Shown here: in pieces, positions 16,276 through 24,967 of the stretch
Layout of the letters: each line of letters opens with the position of its first letter
Position numbering within the stretch: position 1 is the first letter of the stretch
Assembly: GCA_045598045.1 (NCBI GenBank)
Contig: JAZLLG010000002.1
Location: 6,799 to 70,798, forward strand
Length of the DNA stretch: 64,000 bases
Source: RGIG3528 sp045598045
GTDB lineage: Bacteria; Bacillota; Clostridia; Lachnospirales; Lachnospiraceae
Direction: 5' to 3'
The notes under the pieces: model-generated
What the model saw: the letters and a program-made list of their open reading frames with translations, nothing else
The model's database searches: none
Told to the model about the DNA's origin: nothing
Program-made: the position numbers and the translations under genes

Positions 16276-17556
16276 ATGAAAAAGATTCATACAGAGTTTA
16301 ATAACTTTTTTGGGGGCAAAATGCTTGTGCTTTTTGCCCTTACTTTGATGCTGATGTTTTCCGGATGCATTGATGGCGAAAATGTAGTATTGACCCCGGC
16401 TCCGACTTTGTCGGGAACACCTTCTGCAAAGCCCGTTCCGTCCGACATTTCCGTGACCGGCCCTGCAAAGGAAGATGAAAAACAGCCGAGTCCTTCCGAA
16501 GAACCCGAAGCCACATCAACACCGGTACCTACGGCAACCTCTACGCCTACGGCACCCCCGACCGCAACACCTGTGCCGCATATCCCGGCAGAGGAAATGT
16601 TCAGAGAATCGTATTTTGCCATTATTAAAGAGCGTCTGCAGACTTACACGGATGATGTTGTGAAAGATTCTCTTGTTAATTCCGAGTTTGCAAAGTACAA
16701 AACTCCTTATAATGCAGCGGACTACAATGATTACGAAATAAAAGACGACAAAGTAATATTCCGGTTTGCGGAAAATGCTCTTACGGGAGCCGAACACCCT
16801 GCCTTTGATGTTTCTTTTGACTTAAATGAAGCACTTGCGTTTATGTATTACAATCCGGACGGCACCGTACGCTACACAAAGGACATACGTGAACTTGATC
16901 CTAACGCCAAAATGATAGCACTTACTTATGATGACGGACCGAGCCCCGAAATCGAAAAGGAGCTTATCGAAATATACAGAAAGCACGGAGAAAGAGCCAC
17001 TTTTTTCATGCTGACCGAAAAATGCGGCACCCCCGAAAACGACAAATCAATAACGGACCTTATTGAAGCCGGGCATGAAGTGGAATCTCACGAATACAGT
17101 CATGTATATTTCAATCAGGATACTCTTGACTATAAGGTTGTATGGACGGAAGTAAACAAGGCTAATCTTATTCTTGCCGACATTATGGGGCATGCACCGG
17201 ATTTTGTCCGTCTTCCCGGCGGCTGCAGCAAAGACTATTTTATAAACTTCCCGCTCCCGAGAGTAGGCTGGGCATGGGGTGCGCTTGATTGGGAAAACCG
17301 AAGCCTTAAGTCCGGGGAGACTAAAGAGGACATGTATAAAAGAAAGGCGCAGGAAACGTTTGATAACGTTACGGGACACGCAAGTGACGGTTTCATAATC
17401 CTTATGCATTCTACATACCCCGAAGCTCCCGAAGCCACCGAAAGAATACTTACCGAGCTCGAGAGCAGAGGCTTTCTGTGCGTAACGCTTAACGAACTCT
17501 TTTACTACAAAGGGATTACTCCGGAAAACGGTGTAAGTTACGGAATAGTCAGATAA
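16276..17556 (+). CDS. NodB-type polysaccharide deacetylase lipoprotein
   Basis: Surface-anchored CE4 deacetylase, likely acting on peptidoglycan GlcNAc or MurNAc, or on another wall or plant polysaccharide. The product has a lipoprotein signal (lipobox FSGC), a Thr/Pro-rich linker, a poorly defined middle domain (about 100-210) and a C-terminal NodB domain. The motifs are TYDDGP with the metal/catalytic Asp pair at 219-220, SHEYSH, RLPGG, DWENR and ILMHS. The start at 16276 (MKKIHTEF) gives basic residues before the signal. An ATG at 16321 with a GGGGG stretch is an alternative but lacks the basic segment. The frame is open back to 16120 inside the lyase gene, which is not plausible. A strong hairpin follows the stop. 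Confidence 0.85.
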   Translation: MKKIHTEFNNFFGGKMLVLFALTLMLMFSGCIDGENVVLTPAPTLSGTPSAKPVPSDISVTGPAKEDEKQPSPSEEPEATSTPVPTATSTPTAPPTATPVPHIPAEEMFRESYFAIIKERLQTYTDDVVKDSLVNSEFAKYKTPYNAADYNDYEIKDDKVIFRFAENALTGAEHPAFDVSFDLNEALAFMYYNPDGTVRYTKDIRELDPNAKMIALTYDDGPSPEIEKELIEIYRKHGERATFFMLTEKCGTPENDKSITDLIEAGHEVESHEYSHVYFNQDTLDYKVVWTEVNKANLILADIMGHAPDFVRLPGGCSKDYFINFPLPRVGWAWGALDWENRSLKSGETKEDMYKRKAQETFDNVTGHASDGFIILMHSTYPEAPEATERILTELESRGFLCVTLNELFYYKGITPENGVSYGIVR

Positions 17557-17572
17557 ATATGTCATTGTTGGG

Positions 17573-17604
17573 GGGGTCCGGTCGGACCCCTTTACTTTCT
17601 TTTA
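17573..17604 (+). terminator. Terminator after the deacetylase gene
   Basis: An 8-base perfect stem (GGGGTCCG with CGGACCCC) with a 2-base gap is followed by TTTACTTTCTTTT. The T-rich tail also holds the -35 box of the next promoter. Confidence 0.7.
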
Positions 17605-17619
17605 AACCTGATGTATAAT
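17591..17619 (+). promoter_or_regulatory. Promoter of the Mrp/ApbC gene
   Basis: TTTACT (17591-17596) and TATAAT (17614-17619) are 17 bases apart, in the tail of the preceding terminator. Confidence 0.65.
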
Positions 17620-17662
17620 TTCAGCCGTTTGAGACTAAATCTAAATCAGGAGGAATATCGTA

Positions 17663-18529
17663 ATGGCTGATGAAGAAATAAAGAATGAAGAACAGTCTTC
17701 TTGCTCCGGCAACTGTTCATCCTGCAGCTCCAATTGCTCACAGAAACCTGAAGACCTGCATGAACCTTGCAACCAGTATTCAAGTGTCAAAAGAGTTATC
17801 GCTGTAGTTTCCGGAAAGGGCGGAGTAGGTAAGTCGCTTATTACAAGTAATCTTGCCGTATGTATGAATCGCAAAGGCTATAAGACGGCGGTTCTTGATG
17901 CCGATATTACAGGCCCTTCAATTCCGAAGAGTTTTGGAATTAAGGAAAGAGCAAACGGAAACGATCAGGGAATTTTCCCTGCAGTAACACAAAACGGTAT
18001 TGAAGTTATGAGCCTTAATCTTCTCCTTGATGACGAGGAAATGCCCGTTATCTGGAGAGGCCCCGTTATTGCCGGAACCGTTAAGCAGTTCTGGACGGAG
18101 GTCATCTGGGGAGAAGTAGACTATATGTTTGTGGATATGCCGCCCGGAACAGGTGACGTTCCGCTTACGGTTTTCCAGAGCCTTCCCGTTGACGGAATAA
18201 TCATCGTTACAAGCCCTCAGGAGCTTGTTTCCATGATTGTCGGCAAAGCTGTTAACATGGCAAAGGCAATGAACATTCCCATTCTTGGCATTATAGAAAA
18301 CTACAGCTATGTCGAATGCCCGGATTGCGGCAAGCAGATTCCTGTATTCGGCAAGAGTCATGCACAGGAAGTAGCAGACAAGTATCAGGTTAAGCTTCTC
18401 GGAAAGCTTCCTTTGGACTATAAGGTTGCGGAAGCAGTTGATGAAGGCCTTGTTGAAAGTGTAAAGCTTCAGGGTGTTGATGCTGCGGCTGACTTCATTG
18501 AAAAAGTGTTTCCTGCCGACAACAAATAA
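17663..18529 (+). CDS. Mrp/ApbC family iron-sulfur carrier ATPase
   Basis: Cytosolic P-loop protein thought to carry and deliver Fe-S clusters. The 288-residue protein has a Cys-rich N-terminal tail (SCSGNCSSCSSNC), the deviant Walker A GKGGVGKS at 51-58, the switch region DADITGPSIPK, DMPPGTGD, and a C-terminal CPDC pair at 219-222 that forms the bridging cluster site in this family. The extra N-terminal cysteines resemble the Nbp35 arrangement and may bind a second cluster. It is a single-gene unit with its own promoter and terminator. The gene name (mrp, apbC or minD-like) varies, so no symbol is given. Confidence 0.9.
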   Translation: MADEEIKNEEQSSCSGNCSSCSSNCSQKPEDLHEPCNQYSSVKRVIAVVSGKGGVGKSLITSNLAVCMNRKGYKTAVLDADITGPSIPKSFGIKERANGNDQGIFPAVTQNGIEVMSLNLLLDDEEMPVIWRGPVIAGTVKQFWTEVIWGEVDYMFVDMPPGTGDVPLTVFQSLPVDGIIIVTSPQELVSMIVGKAVNMAKAMNIPILGIIENYSYVECPDCGKQIPVFGKSHAQEVADKYQVKLLGKLPLDYKVAEAVDEGLVESVKLQGVDAAADFIEKVFPADNK

Positions 18530-18538
18530 TTAAAAAAT

Positions 18539-18561
18539 AACCTGCTTCGGCAGGTTTTTTT
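18539..18561 (+). terminator. Terminator after the Mrp gene
   Basis: The stem AACCTGC/GCAGGTT closes a stable TTCG loop and runs into a TTTTTTT tail. Confidence 0.9.
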
Positions 18562-18575
18562 GTGGCGTCAAATCC

Positions 18576-18604
18576 TTTACTTTTTGTACATTGACAGCTA
18601 TAAT
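18576..18604 (+). promoter_or_regulatory. Promoter of the wall glycosyltransferase operon
   Basis: TTTACT (18576-18581) and a perfect TATAAT (18599-18604) are 17 bases apart. The TTGACA at 18591 is too close to the -10 to be its partner. Confidence 0.65.
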
Positions 18605-18637
18605 TTCATATGGGAAAAAAGGGTTTATGGAGCAGAA

Positions 18638-21178
18638 ATGACCTTGGTTGAAAATATGAAAAAGCTGTTGCATGAAGTCAAAGATTTATGTAACAGCTAT
18701 AAAAAAACAGACACATTACTTCGTGGAGCGTTCGCTTTTTCATACAAGCATCACCGGCTTAAGAAAAACGTGATCTTGTATGAAGCTTTTTTTGGTCGCG
18801 GAATGCTTTGCGGCCCTTATGCGCTTTTTCTTGAGGCACTGGAGGATCCGAGACTTTCGAAATGTACCCATGTGTGGGTTATAGATTCCGAAGAAGATCT
18901 TAAAGTTTATCAGGAAGAATATAAAGACAAAAAGAATGTACGCTTTGTAAAAACAAATACAAAAAAATACATGAAAGCCCTTGCTACTGCCGGAAGAGTG
19001 GTAAACAATATGGCTTTTATGAACATTTACACAAAAAGGCCCGGCCAGACCTACATAAACACCTGGCACGGCATCCCCTTCAGGAAGTTCGGCTTTGACA
19101 TTCCAAATGCTCCGAGAGAAAATACAAACCAGATGCGTAATTTCCTCTGCACGGATTATCTTGTTTCGGCTGACCCGTTTATGACAGAAACCTTCAGAAA
19201 TTCCTACAAGCTTGATGGCATTTTTGAAGGAAAAATAATCGAGGGGGCTTATCCGAGACTGGATACCCTTTTCAGATTTTCAAAGGAACAAGTTTTTGAA
19301 AAGCTTGAAAAATACGGGGTTCATCCTGACAGGAATAAAAAAGTCATTCTTTATGCACCGACCTGGCGTGGCGAATATTATTCTCACGCCGACAGTGATG
19401 TTGAGTTCTGTTTTGAATTCAAAAATGAGCTTGAGAAGCTCATTGACACAGATAAATATCAGGTGTTCGTAAGGCTTCACCAGCGTGTTTTCCAGCTCGC
19501 AAGGAACAAGCTGACAGAGTCATGGTTTGTTCCCGCAACAATAGATGCCAATGAAGTTCTCAGCGTAACCGACATACTCGTAACCGATTTTTCAAGCATT
19601 TTTTACGATTTTCTTGCCACCGGGCGTCCGGTTCTGTTTTTTGCTGAGAATTGCGAGCCGTATCGGACGGGAGAAGGGATATATATGCCTTACGAAAGCC
19701 TGCCCGGCCCTTCGGCATCAACGATTTCAGAACTTGCAGACATTGTTAATGACATTGACAACGTTTCGGAGAACTGGAGAGAACGTTACAATGCGGTTCG
19801 AAAGCTTGTTAATGCATATTCCGACGGTAGTGCTTCAAAACGCATAATTAATACCGCTTTTTTCGGAAACGAGGACGGGTGTGCTGTGAAGAACTTCAGA
19901 AACGATAAAAAGAAGCTCTTGATTTCCCGTGGAAAAATGAAGCTTAACGGCATCACCACGACATTTGTAAATCTTCTAAAGGAGATTGATTACGACAAGT
20001 ATGATGTTTCGGTAATGATTTCGAGAAGTGACATCGACCGTGAAATACACACCTTTGACCTTATTAATTCGAAGGCGCGCATTTTATACAGGAACACAAC
20101 TTTGGACCTTACATGTGTTGAGAACCTCAGACATCGTATTAATCTTGCATTCGGCACAAAGACGCCTTATCAGAAAATATACAAAAAAGAGTGGATAAGA
20201 TCATTTGGCGATGTTAAGTTCGATGCAGTCGTTGACTTTGAAGGATACAGCCTTTTCCACCAGCTCCTCTTGTTGCAGGCGGAAAATGCGCGTCATCTTA
20301 TATGGCTTCACAGTGACATGAAAAATGAATGCCTTACCAAGTACGACTGGCTTGTAAACGTTTTCAGAATGTACAGGTTCTTTGATAAGGTTGTTGCCTG
20401 CGGCAAAAGCATCGGCAGGGTAAGCGCCGAAAAGTTGGGTGAATACATTCCCGAAGGCAAGCTTACGTATTCACGAAACATTATTGATTTCGATAAGATC
20501 AAAAATCTTTCCGATGACAGCAATATCAAGCTTGTTGACGGCAAAAAGATGTTTGTCGCAAAGGAAGCGGATACCGTCGTTAAATGGGTAAACAAAGAAC
20601 TGGTCAATGAAGTTTACGAGGCTGAATATGTCCCTTATACTCCTGAGTTTACCGCTTCGGGAGAGAGGAATTTCCGCTTTGCCGCTCTCGGACGTCCAAG
20701 CCCCGAGAAAAACCATGAAAACCTTATAAAGGCTTTCGCAAAGCTTCATAAGACGTATCCAAATACTTACCTTTACATTCTCGGAATGGGGCCGCTTTAC
20801 GATGAATTAAAAACGCTCGCGGAAAAGCTTGGAGTAGAAAAAAATGTGTATCTTCCCGGACATGTAAACAACCCGTATATCATCATGAAGCATTGCGACT
20901 GCTTTGTATTCCCTTCGTTTTATGAGGCATATCCGGTTGTTGCTTTTGAGGCAAGGACGCTTGGGATGCCCATAGTTATGTCGCATTTTGATACGGTGGA
21001 TGATGTCATGCTCGAAAACGGACAGGAACTTATCGGATTTGACGAAAAGGACATTCTTGAAGGAATGACGGATTTTATCAACGGGAAAGTGCCTTCCGGT
21101 TACGAATTCAATTATGAGGCATACAACAGAGATTGTATGAATGAGTTTTATAAAGTTATAGGAGAGGAGACTGTCTGA
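18638..21178 (+). CDS. Fused TagF-like glycerophosphotransferase and GT4 glycosyltransferase
   Basis: Likely peripheral membrane enzyme for a teichoic-acid-like or other anionic wall polymer. The N-terminal part (about residues 40-400) matches CDP-glycerol glycerophosphotransferases: RGMLCGPYALFLEAL, TWHGIPFRKFGFD, LYAPTWRGE, VRLHQRV and TDFSSIFYDF. The C-terminal part (about 430-846) is a GT4 glycosyltransferase with GKMKLNGITT at its start, ALGRPSPEKNHENLIKAF and the late Glu motif FPSFYEAYPVVAFEARTLG. Thus one chain could both add a polyol phosphate and a sugar. The start at 18638 has GGAG at 18629-18632; the open frame reaches 18560 only through a TTG in the terminator. A paralogue follows after 26 bases. 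Substrates are inferred from family only. Confidence 0.85.
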   Translation: MTLVENMKKLLHEVKDLCNSYKKTDTLLRGAFAFSYKHHRLKKNVILYEAFFGRGMLCGPYALFLEALEDPRLSKCTHVWVIDSEEDLKVYQEEYKDKKNVRFVKTNTKKYMKALATAGRVVNNMAFMNIYTKRPGQTYINTWHGIPFRKFGFDIPNAPRENTNQMRNFLCTDYLVSADPFMTETFRNSYKLDGIFEGKIIEGAYPRLDTLFRFSKEQVFEKLEKYGVHPDRNKKVILYAPTWRGEYYSHADSDVEFCFEFKNELEKLIDTDKYQVFVRLHQRVFQLARNKLTESWFVPATIDANEVLSVTDILVTDFSSIFYDFLATGRPVLFFAENCEPYRTGEGIYMPYESLPGPSASTISELADIVNDIDNVSENWRERYNAVRKLVNAYSDGSASKRIINTAFFGNEDGCAVKNFRNDKKKLLISRGKMKLNGITTTFVNLLKEIDYDKYDVSVMISRSDIDREIHTFDLINSKARILYRNTTLDLTCVENLRHRINLAFGTKTPYQKIYKKEWIRSFGDVKFDAVVDFEGYSLFHQLLLLQAENARHLIWLHSDMKNECLTKYDWLVNVFRMYRFFDKVVACGKSIGRVSAEKLGEYIPEGKLTYSRNIIDFDKIKNLSDDSNIKLVDGKKMFVAKEADTVVKWVNKELVNEVYEAEYVPYTPEFTASGERNFRFAALGRPSPEKNHENLIKAFAKLHKTYPNTYLYILGMGPLYDELKTLAEKLGVEKNVYLPGHVNNPYIIMKHCDCFVFPSFYEAYPVVAFEARTLGMPIVMSHFDTVDDVMLENGQELIGFDEKDILEGMTDFINGKVPSGYEFNYEAYNRDCMNEFYKVIGEETV

Positions 21179-21204
21179 AACCGCGGACAGGCTGAAATGA
21201 TACT

Positions 21205-23760
21205 ATGAATCCGGTTATTAAAAACATAAAAAGAATTCTTCATATACCGATAGGAGGCGTTAAGTTCATTAAACGTTTTTTCCAGCCGGCATCCTTAAGA
21301 AGAGGCATATATGCTTCATTCTACGAAAGAAAGAAGCTTAAAGAAAACGTCATTCTGTACGAGGCTTTCTTTGGAAGAGGAATGCTTTGCGGGCCTTATG
21401 CACTTTTTCTTGAGGCGCTTTCGGACGAACGATTTAAGAACTTCACTCACGTCTGGGTCATGGAAAGCAAGGAAGAAAAGAAAAGGCTTCAGGAAGAATA
21501 TAAAGCTTATAAAAACGTTAAGTTTATCGACTACGGAAAAGTTAAGTACGTCAAGTATCTTACAACTGCAAAATATCTTGTAAATAACGTAACATTCCCT
21601 TCTTACTACACTAAAAAAGAGGGACAGATATACATTAACACATGGCACGGAATACCTTTGAAAACGCTTGGCTACGACATGCCCGACGGCTGTGTCGAGA
21701 TTTCAAACGTTGAGAGAAACTTCCTTTCGGTGGATTATCTCATATCAGCCAACCCGTTCCTTACGGATGTCTACAAAAGAGGCTACAAGCTTGAAGGCAT
21801 TTTCAACGGAAAGATTGTTGAGGAAGGCTATCCCAGACTTGATACACTTTTCAGATTTTCAAGGGAAGAAGTGCTTAATAAGCTTGAAAAGCTTGGAATC
21901 AATATAGACCGAAACAAGAAAATCATTCTTTACGCCCCTACATGGAAGGGCGTAAATTATGCCCATGCCGAGGCAGGAGTGGAAGAGTACTTTGAGTTTA
22001 AGGAGAAACTTGAAAAATCAATTGATACAAGCAAGTATCAGATTCTCGTTAAGCCTCATCAGAGAGTTTTCCAGCTTGCTCATGATAAGATGACGGAGCC
22101 GTTCTTTGTACCGGCTACGATTGATGCAAACGAGATATTAAGCGTCACAGATATACTTGTCAGTGATTTCTCCAGTATTTTCTATGACTTCCTGGCAACA
22201 AAGCGTCCCATTCTTTTCTACATAAAGGACATAGAAACATACAGAGAGCAGCGGGGAATGTATCATTCCGTCGATACTCATCTTCCGGGACCGAATGTTC
22301 AGACACTCGAAGATCTTGCAAAGCTTATAAATGACATTGACAGTGTTTCCGCACAGTGGATGCCTAAGTACGAAGAACTTCAAAAGTATGCCAATGCGTA
22401 TTGCGACGGACATATTTCAAAGAAAATACTTGAGATGGCTTTCTTTGGAAAGGAAGAAGGTTACAGGTTCTGCAAGGCTGAAACCAACAAGAAAAAGATT
22501 TTCATGTTCAGAGGAAAGATGCTTAAAAACGGCATCACAAGCTCTATGATTAATCTCCTGAACAGAATCGATTACGATAAATATGATATCACTCTCCTGA
22601 TTGTAAACTGCAAGGAAGATACGCAGGTCAAGGCATATCGTAACATTAATCCTAACGTTAGAGTGCTTTACAGGAACTCCACCTTTAATGTTACCTTCTT
22701 CGAAAACATTAAGATGAAGCTGAGACACCGTTTTAAGACAAAAACACCTTTCAGAAAGGTGTTCAGAAACGACTGGATCCGCACGGTTGGCGATTCAAAG
22801 TTCGATGTTATCGTTGATTTTGAAGGCTACAACGTTTATTTCCAGCAGATGATTCTTCAGGCGGAAAATACTCCGAAATACGAGTGGCTGCACAATGACA
22901 TGTACAGAGAGTACATGACTAAAATGAGCTGGCTGCCCAACATCTTCCGCAATTACAAGTATTTTGACGGAATAGTTGCGTGCGGTAAGGAAATAGGCCG
23001 CGTCAATAAAGAGCATCTTTGCGAAAAGTACATTGACAGCAAAAAGCTTACTTATGCACATAATGTAATCGATTTTGAGCGAGTGAATGAGCTTTCAAAA
23101 GAGGAACATATGGGTGAACTTAACGGAAAGCCCGCGTTTGTTCTTCATGAAGCATATACCCTTGAAAGTGAAGCGAAGAGGGGCAAGATTGTTTCGGAAA
23201 ACTTTGAAAAGGATTATCTTACCGAAGTTCCCGCGTACACCAGTGACGGAAAGAAAAACACACGCTTCGTTGCAGTCGGAAGGCTCAGCCTTGAGAAAAA
23301 CCACAAGTGCCTCATAGAAGCCTTCGCGAAGCTTTTGAAGGAGCAGCCGGATGCATATCTTTACATTCTCGGTGACGGCCCTCTCCTTAAAGAGCTTAGA
23401 TCTCTTGCAGATTCACTTGGCGTAACCGGTCACGTTTTGATTCCCGGTCACGTTTCCAATCCATATATCGTTATGAAACACAGCGATTGTCTCATACTTC
23501 CTTCACTTCACGAAGGTCAGCCTCTTGTTGTGAATGAAGCACGTGCCCTCGGACTGCCCATTATTCTTTCTGATTTTTCATCCGTAAACGGTGTCCTTAT
23601 GGAAAAAGGTCAGCTGCTGATCGGACATGAAACTGAGGACATTTACAAGGGCCTTTTGGGGTATTTCGAAGGTAAAGTTCCGAAGGACTATGTTTTTGAT
23701 TACGAGGAATATAACAGACGGGCTGTTGAAGAATTCTACAGCGCAATAGGAGTTAATTAA
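21205..23760 (+). CDS. Second fused TagF-like and GT4 wall polymer transferase
   Basis: An 851-residue paralogue of the preceding gene with the same two-domain order. The glycerophosphotransferase part carries GRGMLCGPYALFLEAL, TWHGIPLKTLGYD, LYAPTWKGV, VKPHQRV and SDFSSIFYDF. The GT4 part begins near FRGKMLKNGITSSM and includes GRLSLEKNHKCLIEAF and LPSLHEGQPLVVNEARALG. Both domains look complete. Unlike the first copy it has the usual HEGQP Glu motif (first copy: YEAYP), so donor or acceptor specificity may differ. The ribosome site is weak. The stop shares one base with the next start (TAATG), so the third gene is translationally coupled. Confidence 0.87.
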   Translation: MNPVIKNIKRILHIPIGGVKFIKRFFQPASLRRGIYASFYERKKLKENVILYEAFFGRGMLCGPYALFLEALSDERFKNFTHVWVMESKEEKKRLQEEYKAYKNVKFIDYGKVKYVKYLTTAKYLVNNVTFPSYYTKKEGQIYINTWHGIPLKTLGYDMPDGCVEISNVERNFLSVDYLISANPFLTDVYKRGYKLEGIFNGKIVEEGYPRLDTLFRFSREEVLNKLEKLGINIDRNKKIILYAPTWKGVNYAHAEAGVEEYFEFKEKLEKSIDTSKYQILVKPHQRVFQLAHDKMTEPFFVPATIDANEILSVTDILVSDFSSIFYDFLATKRPILFYIKDIETYREQRGMYHSVDTHLPGPNVQTLEDLAKLINDIDSVSAQWMPKYEELQKYANAYCDGHISKKILEMAFFGKEEGYRFCKAETNKKKIFMFRGKMLKNGITSSMINLLNRIDYDKYDITLLIVNCKEDTQVKAYRNINPNVRVLYRNSTFNVTFFENIKMKLRHRFKTKTPFRKVFRNDWIRTVGDSKFDVIVDFEGYNVYFQQMILQAENTPKYEWLHNDMYREYMTKMSWLPNIFRNYKYFDGIVACGKEIGRVNKEHLCEKYIDSKKLTYAHNVIDFERVNELSKEEHMGELNGKPAFVLHEAYTLESEAKRGKIVSENFEKDYLTEVPAYTSDGKKNTRFVAVGRLSLEKNHKCLIEAFAKLLKEQPDAYLYILGDGPLLKELRSLADSLGVTGHVLIPGHVSNPYIVMKHSDCLILPSLHEGQPLVVNEARALGLPIILSDFSSVNGVLMEKGQLLIGHETEDIYKGLLGYFEGKVPKDYVFDYEEYNRRAVEEFYSAIGVN

Positions 23761-24896
23761 TGAACATCCTGATTTTCAGGGGGAAATGCAAGCCTAACGG
23801 AATAAACACGGCACTTATCAATTTGCTGAACGGCCTGAATCCGGAAAAGGATTCGGTTACGCTTTTGTTAGTGAAAAGCAGGCGCTATGATGAGCGGGAC
23901 ACCCTTGATAAAATCAGTCCGAAAATCAAGGTGATTGTCAGGGAAACAGGTGCCAGAGGAGCGTTTTATGAACAGCTTATCCGAAAGACACCCGCTGATA
24001 TTTCCAAAACAAAAGGCTTTAAAAAGTATCTTGAAAAAGAGCGTAAACTTCTGTTCGGCGATGAAGAATTTGACGTATGCATCGATTTCGACGGCTACAA
24101 CATATACTACTACCACCTTCTTCTTGGAATGAAAGCGAAACATTATGTGTGGCTTCACAACGATATGATGTCGGAGATGGAAAAAAGGTCCCCGTGGCTC
24201 AAAAGAAATTTCAGCCTGTACAACAGGTTTGACAAAGTCATTTCCTGCGGTGAGAGTGTATGTAAGGTCAACAGAGAAAGGCTTTCCGATAAATATTCCA
24301 TACCGGCTCACAAATTTGTTTATGCATCAAACCTATGTGATGCAGAGAGAGTCATTGCACTGTCTGAAGAGGAAACCAAATGGAAGCTCCCTGTTTCGGG
24401 AATGAAATTTGTAACGTGCGGAAGATGCAGTGTTGAAAAGAACCACATTTCTTTGATAAGAGCGTTCAAAAAGTATGCCATGGAAGATGAGAACGCATAT
24501 CTTGTAATTCTTGGCGACGGGCCGTTGTTCGAAAAGGAGCGGGCCGAAGCGGGCGACCTTCTCGAAGCAGGCAGAATAATTATGCCGGGTAGCCTTCAGA
24601 ATCCATACGCAGTAATGAAACAGTGCAGCTGCTTCATACTTCCTTCATTACATGAAGGGCAGCCGATGGTTATTAAAGAGGCTAGAATACTTGGTCTTCC
24701 GATTATTGTTTCCGACTTCATGAGTGTTAATGATTGTCTTCTTGAAAACGGACAGCTGCTGACGAAAACGGATGAGGAATCCCTTTACGCAGCACTTAAG
24801 GCTTTTAAAGAAGGAAAAGTACCGACGGAGTATGTTTATTCCGCGGAAAAGGAGAATGAAAAGGCTTTACGGGAGTTTTTCGATGCCGTAAGCTGA
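23760..24896 (+). CDS. GT4 family glycosyltransferase
   Basis: A 378-residue glycosyltransferase homologous to the C-terminal halves of the two fusion proteins just upstream: it opens FRGKCKPNGINTALINLL and has CGRCSVEKNHISLIRAF and LPSLHEGQPMVIKEARILG. It has no glycerophosphotransferase domain, so it is either the free-standing ancestor type or a trimmed duplicate. It likely adds a sugar to the same wall polymer. It is coupled to the second fusion by a 1-base overlap. Confidence 0.87.
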   Translation: MNILIFRGKCKPNGINTALINLLNGLNPEKDSVTLLLVKSRRYDERDTLDKISPKIKVIVRETGARGAFYEQLIRKTPADISKTKGFKKYLEKERKLLFGDEEFDVCIDFDGYNIYYYHLLLGMKAKHYVWLHNDMMSEMEKRSPWLKRNFSLYNRFDKVISCGESVCKVNRERLSDKYSIPAHKFVYASNLCDAERVIALSEEETKWKLPVSGMKFVTCGRCSVEKNHISLIRAFKKYAMEDENAYLVILGDGPLFEKERAEAGDLLEAGRIIMPGSLQNPYAVMKQCSCFILPSLHEGQPMVIKEARILGLPIIVSDFMSVNDCLLENGQLLTKTDEESLYAALKAFKEGKVPTEYVYSAEKENEKALREFFDAVS

Positions 24897-24902
24897 AAAA
24901 TC

Positions 24903-24931
24903 TTGAAAAACACACTGATAAGGTGTATAAA
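24903..24931 (+). promoter_or_regulatory. Promoter of leuS
   Basis: TTGAAA (24903-24908) and TATAAA (24926-24931) are 17 bases apart, 36 bases before the start. There is no room for a T-box leader. Confidence 0.6.
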
Positions 24932-24967
24932 AGTAGAAAATTTGCAATTCAGTTAAGGAGAAATACT

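Noticed and set aside
18591..18604. TTGACA close to TATAAT before the glycosyltransferase operon
   Set aside because: Only 2 bases separate them; a better -35 lies at 18576.
23868..24311. 147-codon minus-strand frame opposite the third glycosyltransferase
   Set aside because: Antisense shadow of a well-supported GT4 gene.
24897..24967. T-box leader for leuS
   Set aside because: The gap is 71 bases, too short for a T-box, and no specifier or T-box sequence is seen. The same holds for hisS.
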